From: a virus | Virus record (IMG/VR): IMGVR_UViG_3300030101_002866 | Coordinates: 1-25,254 of that record | Reading direction: 5' to 3' (one strand) | DNA length: 25,254 nucleotides | Shown: in pieces, positions 5,761 to 11,440 of the stretch | Layout: each line of letters begins with the position of its first letter | Numbering within the stretch: position 1 is the first letter of the stretch | Program-made: the position numbers and the translations under genes | Notes under the pieces: model-generated | Told to the model about the DNA's origin: nothing | The model's input: the letters and a program-made list of their open reading frames with translations, nothing else | Databases searched by the model: none

Positions 5761-6759
5761 TCAGAAATAAAACTCTTCTTTGAACTTTCTTACATCAGTG
5801 TATTCGTTTGGTGTGTAACCTCTCTTGTAACACCCTCTACGACCACCAAACTGATAGGTTAACTCTCTATCATTACTCCACCATCCCTCAAACCATCCGA
5901 CCATCTCTAAGTCCATCTTACTACCATTGATGACTTTCTGCATCTTCTTAGCTAAAGCAATAGTCTTTGCAACTTTCTCAGCATCGTTGTTGAACATCGA
6001 TAATAAGATTGGCTTTACTGCATTACAGAAATGGTGTAGTGATGAATTTTGCTTGTTCACTGCGAAATCAATCAACTGATAAAAGAACTCGTATCTGCGA
6101 ATCGTTTGCTTCACTGATGTGAATCTTGATGGAACTCTGAACTCTACAACTCCATCGCCATCTAAAGTTTTGTAGTTAGCAATCGTGTACTTTGTACTCC
6201 ACTCTGCAGATGTGTCCATAGTGATGTTACCTCTGCAAAAGTAATTGTTCACTCTGTGTCTGTAGATGGCATAAACTAAACCACTGAACTTCTTCATTCT
6301 GTCAGATAACTCTCTACCACTCATATCCTTAACTCCCAATGTAATGTGACCACCACATTTTCTGTTAGATGGGCTGAACTCATCGTTAATTATTTTCTTA
6401 GCTTGGTGGAACATATTGAACACTTTCGTTCTCCACATTGATTTGTCTACCAATGGTAAGATGTGAGTAACTGCCTCAGCACCACAACTACCATCGTGTT
6501 CAAATCCACATAACAGAGGATACTCTTGAACTGCACTCCTATGAAATCTGTTCTTCTCGAACTCCATTCCGATTGTGAATATACTTGAAAAATCATCAGC
6601 CACATTTACTCTTGCACTACTCGGTAGACCATTGATGTCCACTGCTTCTGCTTTGTTCAGTTTGTATGGATGTGGCTTACTTCCATAGCTTGAGATTCTA
6701 CCTCTTGAAGACTCGTTGTGAATCTCGAACTGAACTCCTTGTTGATTTAAATTTCTCAT
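5761..6759 (-). CDS. Putative COOH-NH2 amidoligase (glutamine-synthetase-like fold), 332 aa
   Basis: Signature segments in order: TIGMEFEKNR (Glu66/Glu68 region), CGFEHDGSCGAEAVTHILPL at 84-103, KCGGHITLG at 134-142 and DGVVEFRVPSR near residues 200-212. The set GxExE, DGSxxxEAVT, CGxHhxxG and VEFR is what is seen in the ATP-dependent amidoligases with a GS-like fold that join amines to carboxylates. Those enzymes are known to occur beside GAT-II and GGCT/AIG2 proteins, as here. The substrate could be a peptide, the cell wall or a protein tail. Flanked 5' by HHR1 and 3' by HHR2. Confidence 0.78.
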   Translation of the reverse strand: MRNLNQQGVQFEIHNESSRGRISSYGSKPHPYKLNKAEAVDINGLPSSARVNVADDFSSIFTIGMEFEKNRFHRSAVQEYPLLCGFEHDGSCGAEAVTHILPLVDKSMWRTKVFNMFHQAKKIINDEFSPSNRKCGGHITLGVKDMSGRELSDRMKKFSGLVYAIYRHRVNNYFCRGNITMDTSAEWSTKYTIANYKTLDGDGVVEFRVPSRFTSVKQTIRRYEFFYQLIDFAVNKQNSSLHHFCNAVKPILLSMFNNDAEKVAKTIALAKKMQKVINGSKMDLEMVGWFEGWWSNDRELTYQFGGRRGCYKRGYTPNEYTDVRKFKEEFYF

Positions 6760-6783
6760 TTTAAATTTAATTTTTGTTGGTTT

Positions 6784-6835
6784 TCTGTTTCGTCCTTTCG
6801 GTACTCATCAGCACAGACACTCATCTGTGGACAGA
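6784..6835 (-). ncRNA. Type III hammerhead ribozyme (HHR1)
   Basis: Minus strand from 6835: stem III strand UCUG, U16.1, C17, stem I CACAG-AUGAGUGU-CUGUG (5 bp), core CUGAUGA (6811-6805), stem II GUACC-GAAA-GGAC (four pairs with one bulged A), core GAAA (6791-6788), then CAGA pairing with UCUG. Predicted cleavage is between 6830 and 6829 after GUC, 70 nt upstream of the amidoligase ATG at 6759. From CUGAUGA to the closing CAGA it matches HHR2 at nearly every position, and the one stem II change differs together with its partner, while the stem I sequences differ. This is the pattern expected of two functional relatives. Confidence 0.85.
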
Positions 6836-6861
6836 GGATAGTGTCTTTGAAGACACTACCC
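6836..6861 (-). repeat. Hairpin with palindrome copy 5, abutting HHR1
   Basis: GTGTCTTTGAAGACAC at 6841-6856 extended to a 12-bp stem (GGAUA/UACCC side with one G-U pair). It ends exactly where the stem III strand of HHR1 begins. On the minus strand it is preceded by CAAAGGGTAG, close to the CGAAAGGGTGG of HHR3, suggesting it derives from the same type I stem III. After HHR1 cleavage it would lie a few bases from the new 3' end of the upstream mRNA. Confidence 0.8.
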
Positions 6862-6869
6862 TTTGTGAT

Positions 6870-7496
6870 TTAGATTTCTCTTGCTATATCTCTCATAGTG
6901 TTAAACATTTTCATCAGAGATTCATCGATGTCGATTTCTAACTCACCATTGATTGAGATTCCGCTCTCACTAAGTCTTACAGAGTAACCCTTTTCCCCAT
7001 TTACACCATCCTTAGCGATGCTGAATGTAGCATAAGTTTTCTCTCTTGCAACTTCGTTATCCTCTGTACCGCTCTCTTCGTTCTTAGCATACTTCAGTAA
7101 CGCTTCGATACTTCTCTGTACATCTTCGCCATTATTCTCTGCTCTTGTACACTCTCTCTTGAACTTCGTTACCACAGATGATTGCTCTATCTGTAGCTTA
7201 CCCGCTTTGTTCATCTTGTAACCGAATGACTTCTGCCATCCGAATACTCTGTTGAAGAATACTTCGGTATTGTTCCATTCGATACCCTCATCTTCTAACT
7301 GAGTCTTTGTCTCAGCTTTGTTAAACCATTCTAACGATTGGCTAACTAACTTCGCTAACTTCAGTGATTTGTCGAACTTGTTCTTCTTCGCATCAGATAC
7401 TTCAGTGATTAGATTCTCGATTGTAGCAAAGTTTACTTGGCTACGAACTGATGGCAGTGCTAAAAAGTCTGCCTCGATTTGCATTAAATTTCTCAT
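6870..7496 (-). CDS. Hypothetical 208-aa protein, first gene of the ribozyme-containing operon
   Basis: Helical N-terminal two thirds (AKKNKFDKSLKLAKLVSQSL, EWNNTEVFFNRVFGWQKSFG, VVTKFKRECTRAENNG, RSIEALLKYAKNEE) and a beta-rich C-terminal part (YATFSIAKDG, YSVRLSESGISING, ELEIDIDES). No family recognised. The N-terminus MRNLMQ resembles that of the amidoligase (MRNLNQ), and both start regions share ATGAGAAATTTAA. It is driven by the promoter at 7558-7588 through a ~55-nt leader with a small GAGGA/TCCTC hairpin. Confidence 0.7.
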   Translation of the reverse strand: MRNLMQIEADFLALPSVRSQVNFATIENLITEVSDAKKNKFDKSLKLAKLVSQSLEWFNKAETKTQLEDEGIEWNNTEVFFNRVFGWQKSFGYKMNKAGKLQIEQSSVVTKFKRECTRAENNGEDVQRSIEALLKYAKNEESGTEDNEVAREKTYATFSIAKDGVNGEKGYSVRLSESGISINGELEIDIDESLMKMFNTMRDIAREI

Positions 7497-7557
7497 AATT
7501 GATTGATTTTTAAGTGTTTATGTTTATTTGAGGACTATTCCTCGTTCATATCTTTGG

Positions 7558-7588
7558 TAAATATAGTCTATTTCATTGAATTACCAAA
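7558..7588 (-). promoter_or_regulatory. Bacteroidetes-type early promoter, rightmost on the minus strand
   Basis: Minus strand TTTG (7588-7585), 19-nt spacer, TATATTTA (7565-7558), the same -7 variant as the promoter at 1191-1222. It lies about 62 nt upstream of ATG 7496 and would start the mRNA that contains all three hammerheads. Confidence 0.65.
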
Positions 7589-7733
7589 CACTTTTCTAAT
7601 TTTCTTTCATTCTTTGTTCAATTCTTTTATTTTCTCTCTGTTACAAGCATTTACAGATTCTTTGTTCACTATGGTTTGTAATGGGTAAATAAATCTCAAT
7701 CAGAGGTTAAGGAGATTCTCTCTCTATCTCCTT

Positions 7734-7749
7734 GTGTCTTCATAGACAC
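7734..7749. repeat. Palindrome variant copy 6 (intergenic)
   Basis: GTGTCTTCATAGACAC: 6-bp arms GTGTCT/AGACAC with a TCAT centre, the most diverged copy of the family. Confidence 0.6.
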
Positions 7750-7833
7750 TAATCTTCTTTCTCTCTCTGTAGAGGGAAGGCACCTCATCTGTGAGGGAAG
7801 GTAATCTGTGCAGATGTACTGCACTGATAAACG

Positions 7834-7886
7834 ACAGAGGTAGACAGGGACAGGAACAGGTCAACAGGGAGCCAACAGAGGCACAG
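7834..7886. repeat. ACAG(R)G iterated motif, about 7 copies
   Basis: ACAG starts at 7834, 7844, 7850, 7856, 7864, 7875 and 7883, mostly as ACAGG, ACAGGG or ACAGAGG, all on the same strand and spaced 6-11 nt. Such short same-direction iterations resemble initiator-binding iterons. The DnaA-like and Erf-like genes of this phage would be candidate partners; that is inference. Confidence 0.5.
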
Positions 7887-7928
7887 AAAAAAGGCAAAAA
7901 AATCAGAACCGCAGGTACAAAAAGCTAA

Positions 7929-7989
7929 CCCCCCCTGCCAAAAAAAAACGGGTTCCGGTTGCGGGGGTGCACACGCAGGGTGGGGGGGG
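7929..7989. repeat. C7/A9/G-tract cluster with inverted C/G arms
   Basis: A C7-TGCC arm (7929-7939) faces GCAGGG-T-G8 (7975-7989), allowing a hairpin. The plus strand also has four G tracts of at least 3 (7950-7952, 7963-7967, 7978-7980, 7982-7989), a loose G-quadruplex candidate. The composition differs sharply from the AT-rich surroundings. Confidence 0.5.
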
Positions 7990-8023
7990 ACCTAAAGACT
8001 ACACATATCTAAAAAAAATTTAC

Positions 8024-8031
8024 TATCTTTG
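8024..8031 (+). promoter_or_regulatory. -7 box TATCTTTG upstream of the first rightward gene
   Basis: Perfect TAnnTTTG 20 nt before ATG 8052, preceded by an A8 run. No TTG/TTTG element is found at the usual distance. Confidence 0.6.
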
Positions 8032-8051
8032 TATAAACTAAACAATCAGTT

Positions 8052-8258
8052 ATGCACGGATTTAAAATACCACCATCAATGATGGGATACGAAGTAAAGG
8101 ACGGCAGGTTAATTAATATGGCACCTTCCCCTGAAATGGGAATCACAAAACTTGCTATGATGAAAAAAGCAAAGAAGAGATTTGATAAAGTTCAAATGAT
8201 TGCAGAAGGAAATGAATTAGCTAATGCTAACATTGACCTATTCAAAAAAGATATTTAA
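8052..8258 (+). CDS. Hypothetical 68-aa basic protein
   Basis: A stand-alone gene between its own -7 box (8024) and terminator (8304-8335). The sequence has MHGFKIPPSMMGYEVKDGRL followed by a Lys-rich helix (ITKLAMMKKAKKRFDKVQMI) and an acidic/amide end. It is Met- and Lys-rich with no membrane segment. No family recognised. Its isolation as a single-gene unit at the strand switch suggests an early rightward or regulatory product. Confidence 0.65.
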   Translation: MHGFKIPPSMMGYEVKDGRLINMAPSPEMGITKLAMMKKAKKRFDKVQMIAEGNELANANIDLFKKDI

Positions 8259-8303
8259 GAAATTATAGTGTGTCGTAAACTATAGTGTTTTGATGTTTGA
8301 TGG

Positions 8304-8335
8304 AAAGAGAGAGTCACCCCGACTCTCTTTTTTTT
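8304..8335 (+). terminator. Rho-independent terminator
   Basis: AGAGAGTC (8308-8315) pairs with GACTCTCT (8321-8328) around an ACCCC loop, extended by A-T pairs and followed by a T8 run (8328-8335). It ends the 8052-8258 transcription unit just before the tRNA. Confidence 0.85.
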
Positions 8336-8336
8336 G

Positions 8337-8411
8337 TACCCCTATTAGGACTCGAACCTAAAACCTACAGATTAGAAGTCTGTTGCTCTATCCATTTGAG
8401 CTATAAGGGTA
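8337..8411 (-). tRNA. tRNA-Arg (anticodon UCU)
   Basis: Minus-strand cloverleaf of 75 nt. Acceptor TACCCTT/AGGGGTA (one G-U), D arm GCTC...GAGC, anticodon stem ACAGA/TCTGT with loop CTTCTAA (anticodon TCT), and T arm TTAGG-TTCGAGT-CCTAA. No CCA is encoded. It decodes AGA, the Arg codon this AT-rich genome uses heavily. Confidence 0.92.
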
Positions 8412-8608
8412 AAATTATGTTATCTTTTTATTTATTGTGTTGAGTTAGTGTTGAGTTAGTGTTAACTTTAAAAACTCTAACTTATTGTAAATCAATTACT
8501 TAACTACTATAGTGTTAACTTTGACGACTTTAGAGCTATCATACGGAAAATATATTATTACACACTTAAAAGGTAGTAGTAGTAAAGATACCATAAACCA
8601 AGCACATA
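8412..8608. other. Repeat-rich spacer upstream of the groEL promoter
   Basis: Contains GTTGAGTTAGT twice in tandem (8439-8449, 8450-8460), TAGTGTTAACTTT twice (8457-8469, 8510-8522, each with the GTTAAC palindrome) and CTATAGTGTT (8507-8516), which also occurs at 8280-8289 on the other side of the tRNA. No gene is seen. The repeats are candidate operator sites for the chaperonin promoter. Confidence 0.5.
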
Positions 8609-8639
8609 TTGTAAACCATAATAATTTTTTATATCTTTG
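8609..8639 (+). promoter_or_regulatory. Strong Bacteroidetes-type promoter of the groEL operon
   Basis: TTG (8609-8611), 20-nt spacer, perfect TATCTTTG (8632-8639), 26 nt before ATG 8666. This is the only rightward promoter in the window with a well-placed -33 element. Confidence 0.75.
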
Positions 8640-8665
8640 CATAATAATTCAAATCAAATAACATT

Positions 8666-10267
8666 ATGCAACAAGGATTCACTCCGAAAGAACTTCACTT
8701 TTCTGATGAAGGTAGAACCAAACTCATTAGTGGTATAAATAAAATAGCTGCCGCAGTAAAATCAACTTTAGGTCCAAGAGGTAACACAGTGCTTATTGAA
8801 TCACCGGAACACCTTCACGGTATAACCGTAACTAAGGATGGTGTAACAGTGGCTAAATCTATTTCATTATTAGACCCGGTTGAGAACCTTGCGGTTAGGA
8901 TGATGAAAGAGGCAGCAGACAGAACTGCTTCCGCAGCCGGTGATGGAACAACAACCGCTATTGTATTAGCTGAAGCATTAGTTAATGCAGGAACCGAATT
9001 GATTGACGACAATCGAACCGAAGTGTTAAGACACATTGTAGAAGAAACCAAACAGATATCGAAGTCGCTAAAAGTAAAAGGTAAGAAACTTGATTCCAAA
9101 AGACTTCGTGATGTAGCTATTATATCTGCGAATAATGACAAGCAGATTGGAGACATCATTGCTGATGTATATGAAAGCGTAGGTAGTGATGGTGTAGTTA
9201 CAGTAGAAAAAAGTAAAACCTCATCTACTTATTATGAAACCACAAAAGGTATCAAAGTAAAAAGAGGATATGCCTCCAACCTATTTATCAATGACCAAAA
9301 GCGTGATGAGTGTGTCTTCGAAGACACTTATGTATTGGTTTGTGATACAGAGATAAATAACATCTTACAAATAGAGAACATCTTGAAACCAATTATCAAT
9401 GAAGGTAAAAAATTATTAATGATTGCTCATTGCTCACAGAATGTAACAAATACATTAGCAGCTAATGTAATTAAGAACGGATTAAAAATTTGTACAATAC
9501 AACCACCTGACTTTGGATATAGACAACACGAGCTGATGCAGGATATCGCAGTTAGCGTGGGTGCAAAGTATTTCAGCGAGAAAACAGGCGATGACTTGAG
9601 TTTGATTAATTTCAACGATTTGGGTCACTGTGCTAAGGTGATAGTTAGCCGGGACTCAACGGTCATCGTTAAAGATGATAATGAAACATCTGAAGAAGTA
9701 AAAGAAAGAGTAACACAACTTCAAGAAGCTCATAAAAATACTAAGCAGAAAGAAGATAAAGAATTTATAAACCAACGTATAGCTTCGCTATCAGGCGGTA
9801 TAGGTGTGGTATATGTGGGAGGTAATACAGACCTTGAACAAAAAGAACTGTATGATAGAGTGGATGATGCGGTATGTGCAGTTCGCTCTGCACTTGAAGA
9901 AGGTATACTACCCGGAGGTGGATTATCACTATATAATTTTCATAAAAGCTATACAGTAAAAGAAGCAGGAGAAAAAGACTACGCAAAAAAAACTGCTTAC
10001 GCAGTTTTAGCTGAAGCGTTAAAGTCACCACTTTATCAGATATTAGAAAATGCAGGATTAGATGCTGATAGAGTTTACGATGATTGCAAAGGAGCACTTT
10101 ACGGTTACGATGTAAAAAAAGAAAAGTACGGTTACCTGATGACACTCGGAGTCATAGACCCCGTGAAAGTCACAAGACAAGCACTGCAGAATGCAGTATC
10201 AGTAGCGGTTACTATTTTATCAACCAATGCTATCGTGACTATGGCACGTAGCTATGAAACAAAATAA
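8666..10267 (+). CDS. groEL: GroEL-like chaperonin (Cpn60), 533 aa
   Basis: Full-length group I chaperonin that folds proteins in an ATP-driven ring with a Cpn10 lid. ATP-site motifs are intact: TLGPRG (34-39), TKDGVTVAK with Asp58 (E. coli Asp52), GDGTTTA (92-98), RVDDAV with Asp401 (Asp398), EEGILPGGG (E. coli EEGVVAGGG) and IDPVKVTR with Asp498 (Asp495). The apical domain is recognisable (RGYASNLFIN; PDFGYRQ where bacteria have PGFGDRR). The C-terminus ends ARSYETK and lacks the GGM-repeat tail. It starts at ATG 8666 behind a good promoter. The next gene overlaps the stop (TAATG). It probably folds a phage virion protein or replaces host GroEL. Confidence 0.93.
   Translation: MQQGFTPKELHFSDEGRTKLISGINKIAAAVKSTLGPRGNTVLIESPEHLHGITVTKDGVTVAKSISLLDPVENLAVRMMKEAADRTASAAGDGTTTAIVLAEALVNAGTELIDDNRTEVLRHIVEETKQISKSLKVKGKKLDSKRLRDVAIISANNDKQIGDIIADVYESVGSDGVVTVEKSKTSSTYYETTKGIKVKRGYASNLFINDQKRDECVFEDTYVLVCDTEINNILQIENILKPIINEGKKLLMIAHCSQNVTNTLAANVIKNGLKICTIQPPDFGYRQHELMQDIAVSVGAKYFSEKTGDDLSLINFNDLGHCAKVIVSRDSTVIVKDDNETSEEVKERVTQLQEAHKNTKQKEDKEFINQRIASLSGGIGVVYVGGNTDLEQKELYDRVDDAVCAVRSALEEGILPGGGLSLYNFHKSYTVKEAGEKDYAKKTAYAVLAEALKSPLYQILENAGLDADRVYDDCKGALYGYDVKKEKYGYLMTLGVIDPVKVTRQALQNAVSVAVTILSTNAIVTMARSYETK
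9312..9327. repeat. 16-bp palindrome copy 7 (inside groEL)
   Basis: GTGTCTTCGAAGACAC, here a perfect 16-bp palindrome, encoding V-F-E-D-T in the apical domain. It differs from the main form by one centre base. Confidence 0.75.
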
Positions 10268-10509
10268 TGGATAGTCATTGGAGATATAATAACTACTTAA
10301 CTAAAGAACAGAAAATTGATTTTAATTTAATGATAGTCAAGAAGACACCTATCGATGAGATTTGTAAAAAGTATAAAGTATCTAAAAGGTTTGTTAAATA
10401 TAAGTCTTTGAAATACTCAACTCCTACTATCCCTATTTATTTGGGAAGTAAACAAGAGCCATACTATTCTGATGAAATGATGTATGGTAAGTTAAACTTA
10501 AATTTGTAA
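10267..10509 (+). CDS. Small HTH-like protein (80 aa)
   Basis: ATG overlaps the groEL stop (TAATG). Residues about 11-46 (LTKEQKIDFNLMIVKKTPID, then EICKKYKVSKRFVKYK) look like a helix-turn-helix of the resolvase/sigma-like kind: an I-x-x-I-C-x-K-Y-x-V-S recognition helix. The rest is a Tyr-rich tail. It could regulate the chaperonin operon, but no operator match can be shown. Confidence 0.65.
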   Translation: MDSHWRYNNYLTKEQKIDFNLMIVKKTPIDEICKKYKVSKRFVKYKSLKYSTPTIPIYLGSKQEPYYSDEMMYGKLNLNL

Positions 10510-10510
10510 T

Positions 10511-10660
10511 ATGGAATATGCAATAGAAAGTCCTGTATTCGATGCGTTTAGACAAAACGAAAAAAAAATCAAAGAGGCAATAACATTCCTCAGAGAAAAT
10601 GATTATGTTGTCTACAAACAAGGAGAATATAAAAAAGATGAGACAGAGAAAGCTAAATAA
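10511..10660 (+). CDS. Small hypothetical protein (49 aa)
   Basis: ATG one base after the previous stop (TAATATG), TAA at 10658-10660. MEYAIESPVFDAFRQNEKKI then KEAITFLRENDYVVYKQGEY is a plausible helix-helix peptide with a charged end. Function unknown. It sits between the HTH gene and groES. Confidence 0.6.
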   Translation: MEYAIESPVFDAFRQNEKKIKEAITFLRENDYVVYKQGEYKKDETEKAK

Positions 10661-10790
10661 TGGAATCATAAAACATTTAGCAAAGTTGTTTCCTAACAAT
10701 CAAGAGTTAGGAGCAGAGATAAGAAAAAGAATAGTTAATGAAAGCAATAGGGAAAAACGTAGTAATACAAAAGATAGAGGAAGAGGTTAA
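10638..10790 (+). CDS. Small basic hypothetical protein (50 aa)
   Basis: I take the start at ATG 10638, overlapping the preceding stop region. MRQRKLNNGIIKHLAKLFPN then NQELGAEIRKRIVNES reads like a genuine amphipathic helical protein. The last ~17 codons overlap the groES start out of frame and are Arg/Lys-rich and low in complexity. It fills what would otherwise be a 77-nt gap. Confidence 0.5.
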   Translation: MRQRKLNNGIIKHLAKLFPNNQELGAEIRKRIVNESNREKRSNTKDRGRG

Positions 10791-10995
10791 AACCGAAAGC
10801 GGTTTGTTGTTATCCAATGAGGATGCAAAATCTTTTAGATATCAAAAAGGTAAAATTATTTTACCCGGTTCTGAATGTTGTGATTTAAAAAAAGACGACA
10901 TTGTTTACTATGATACTCGAAACTCTTACACCTTAATAATCAATAGTGATAATGTCACGATTATTCAAGAGAGAGATGTCGTTGTTGTCTTATAA
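10738..10995 (+). CDS. groES: GroES-like co-chaperonin (Cpn10), 85 aa
   Basis: MKAIGKNVVIQKIEEEVKTE with ESGLLLS at 20-26, which fits the flexible GroEL-binding mobile loop (SGG-I/V-L in bacteria), then KGKIILPGSE (the G-x-V-x-x-V-G-x-G segment), LKKDDIVYYDTR (VKVGDxVLF) and VTIIQERDVVVVL (xLRExDILAxh). The length is close to bacterial GroES (~95). It lies in the same transcription unit as GroEL but downstream of it, the reverse of bacterial groES-groEL order. Its 3' end overlaps a convergent regulator by 35 nt. Confidence 0.88.
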   Translation: MKAIGKNVVIQKIEEEVKTESGLLLSNEDAKSFRYQKGKIILPGSECCDLKKDDIVYYDTRNSYTLIINSDNVTIIQERDVVVVL

Positions 10996-11395
10996 ACTCA
11001 TTCATTTTAATTATCGCATTTCGATACCTTCTATCCGAATAAGATACATTCTTTAAAAACATAGGATTCTGAGAAGGTGACGTAGGCATCTCTTCGCCAT
11101 TTAGTTTCTTATAGATTGAAGTTATAACTCTTTTAGACTTGTACGATAAGTTGTACAAACCTTTTGTCTTTCCTTTTCTTTTTCTAAATACTTCAATCCA
11201 TCCATCACGCAACAGTTTATTGAATCTGTTTTCGTCCCAAGACAATATTTTGTCGAACTCTTCAAATTTATCTTTTGAAAAATAGCTTTCAGAGTTTAAG
11301 AAAAGAATCACATCTAAATCCGACTGTGTGAGACCATACTTTACTTTAATGTATTGGCGTATGATTCTCCAATATTTTAGGTAGTCGTTGTTCAA
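10961..11395 (-). CDS. Winged-helix/MarR-like transcription regulator (144 aa)
   Basis: The only leftward protein gene in the late half. Predicted helices followed by a wing: KYWRIIRQYIKVKYGLTQSD, VILFLNSESYFSKDKFEEFD, WDENRFNKLLRDGWIEVFRK then RKGKTKGLYNLSYKSKRVIT. This matches a MarR-type fold (ILxxL...F....ELxKxLxWDxxRxxxLxxxGWI..hR.....K..LYxLSxKGKxxV). The start is a TTG at 11395, as no in-frame ATG precedes it. It shares a divergent promoter with the late genes and converges on groES, so it may control both. Confidence 0.72.
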   Translation of the reverse strand: MNNDYLKYWRIIRQYIKVKYGLTQSDLDVILFLNSESYFSKDKFEEFDKILSWDENRFNKLLRDGWIEVFRKRKGKTKGLYNLSYKSKRVITSIYKKLNGEEMPTSPSQNPMFLKNVSYSDRRYRNAIIKMNEFIRQQRHLSLE

Positions 11396-11416
11396 AATAC
11401 AATGAATTAAATTTAT

Positions 11417-11434
11417 TAACTTTGTACAAAAGTA
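11417..11434. promoter_or_regulatory. Overlapping divergent -7 boxes around a 10-bp palindrome
   Basis: The plus strand has TAACTTTG (11417-11424), 17 nt before ATG 11441. The minus strand has TACTTTTG (11434-11427), 32 nt before the regulator TTG start. Between and across them lies TTTGTACAAA (11421-11430), a perfect palindrome. One bound regulator could block both promoters. Confidence 0.65.
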
Positions 11435-11440
11435 ATAATT

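Larger units (their letters stand above)
7589..8023. other. Gene-free strand-switch region with iterated motifs and homopolymers
   Basis: No convincing gene lies between the leftward promoter and the rightward box at 8024. Contents from left: T/C-rich tract to about 7680; palindrome variant 7734-7749; direct repeat GAGGGAAGG (7772-7780, 7793-7801); ATCTGTG-CAGAT inverted repeat (7804-7815); seven ACAG(R)G motifs (7834-7886); C7 (7929-7935), A9 (7940-7948) and G tracts up to G8 (7950-7989). The purine bias and the position where gene direction flips suit a replication origin or a packaging/terminus signal, but nothing here proves either. Confidence 0.5.

Noticed and set aside
7503-7688. 61-aa plus-strand frame after the first early promoter
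   Set aside because: Phe/Ser-rich translation of a T/C-rich non-coding tract, containing the leftward promoter on the other strand.
8439-8522. CRISPR-like repeats
   Set aside because: Two to three copies of 10-13-nt units with no regular spacers; better seen as operator-type repeats.
9765-10145. 126-aa minus-strand frame under groEL
   Set aside because: Leu-rich shadow of the GroEL frame, whose motifs are continuous across the region.
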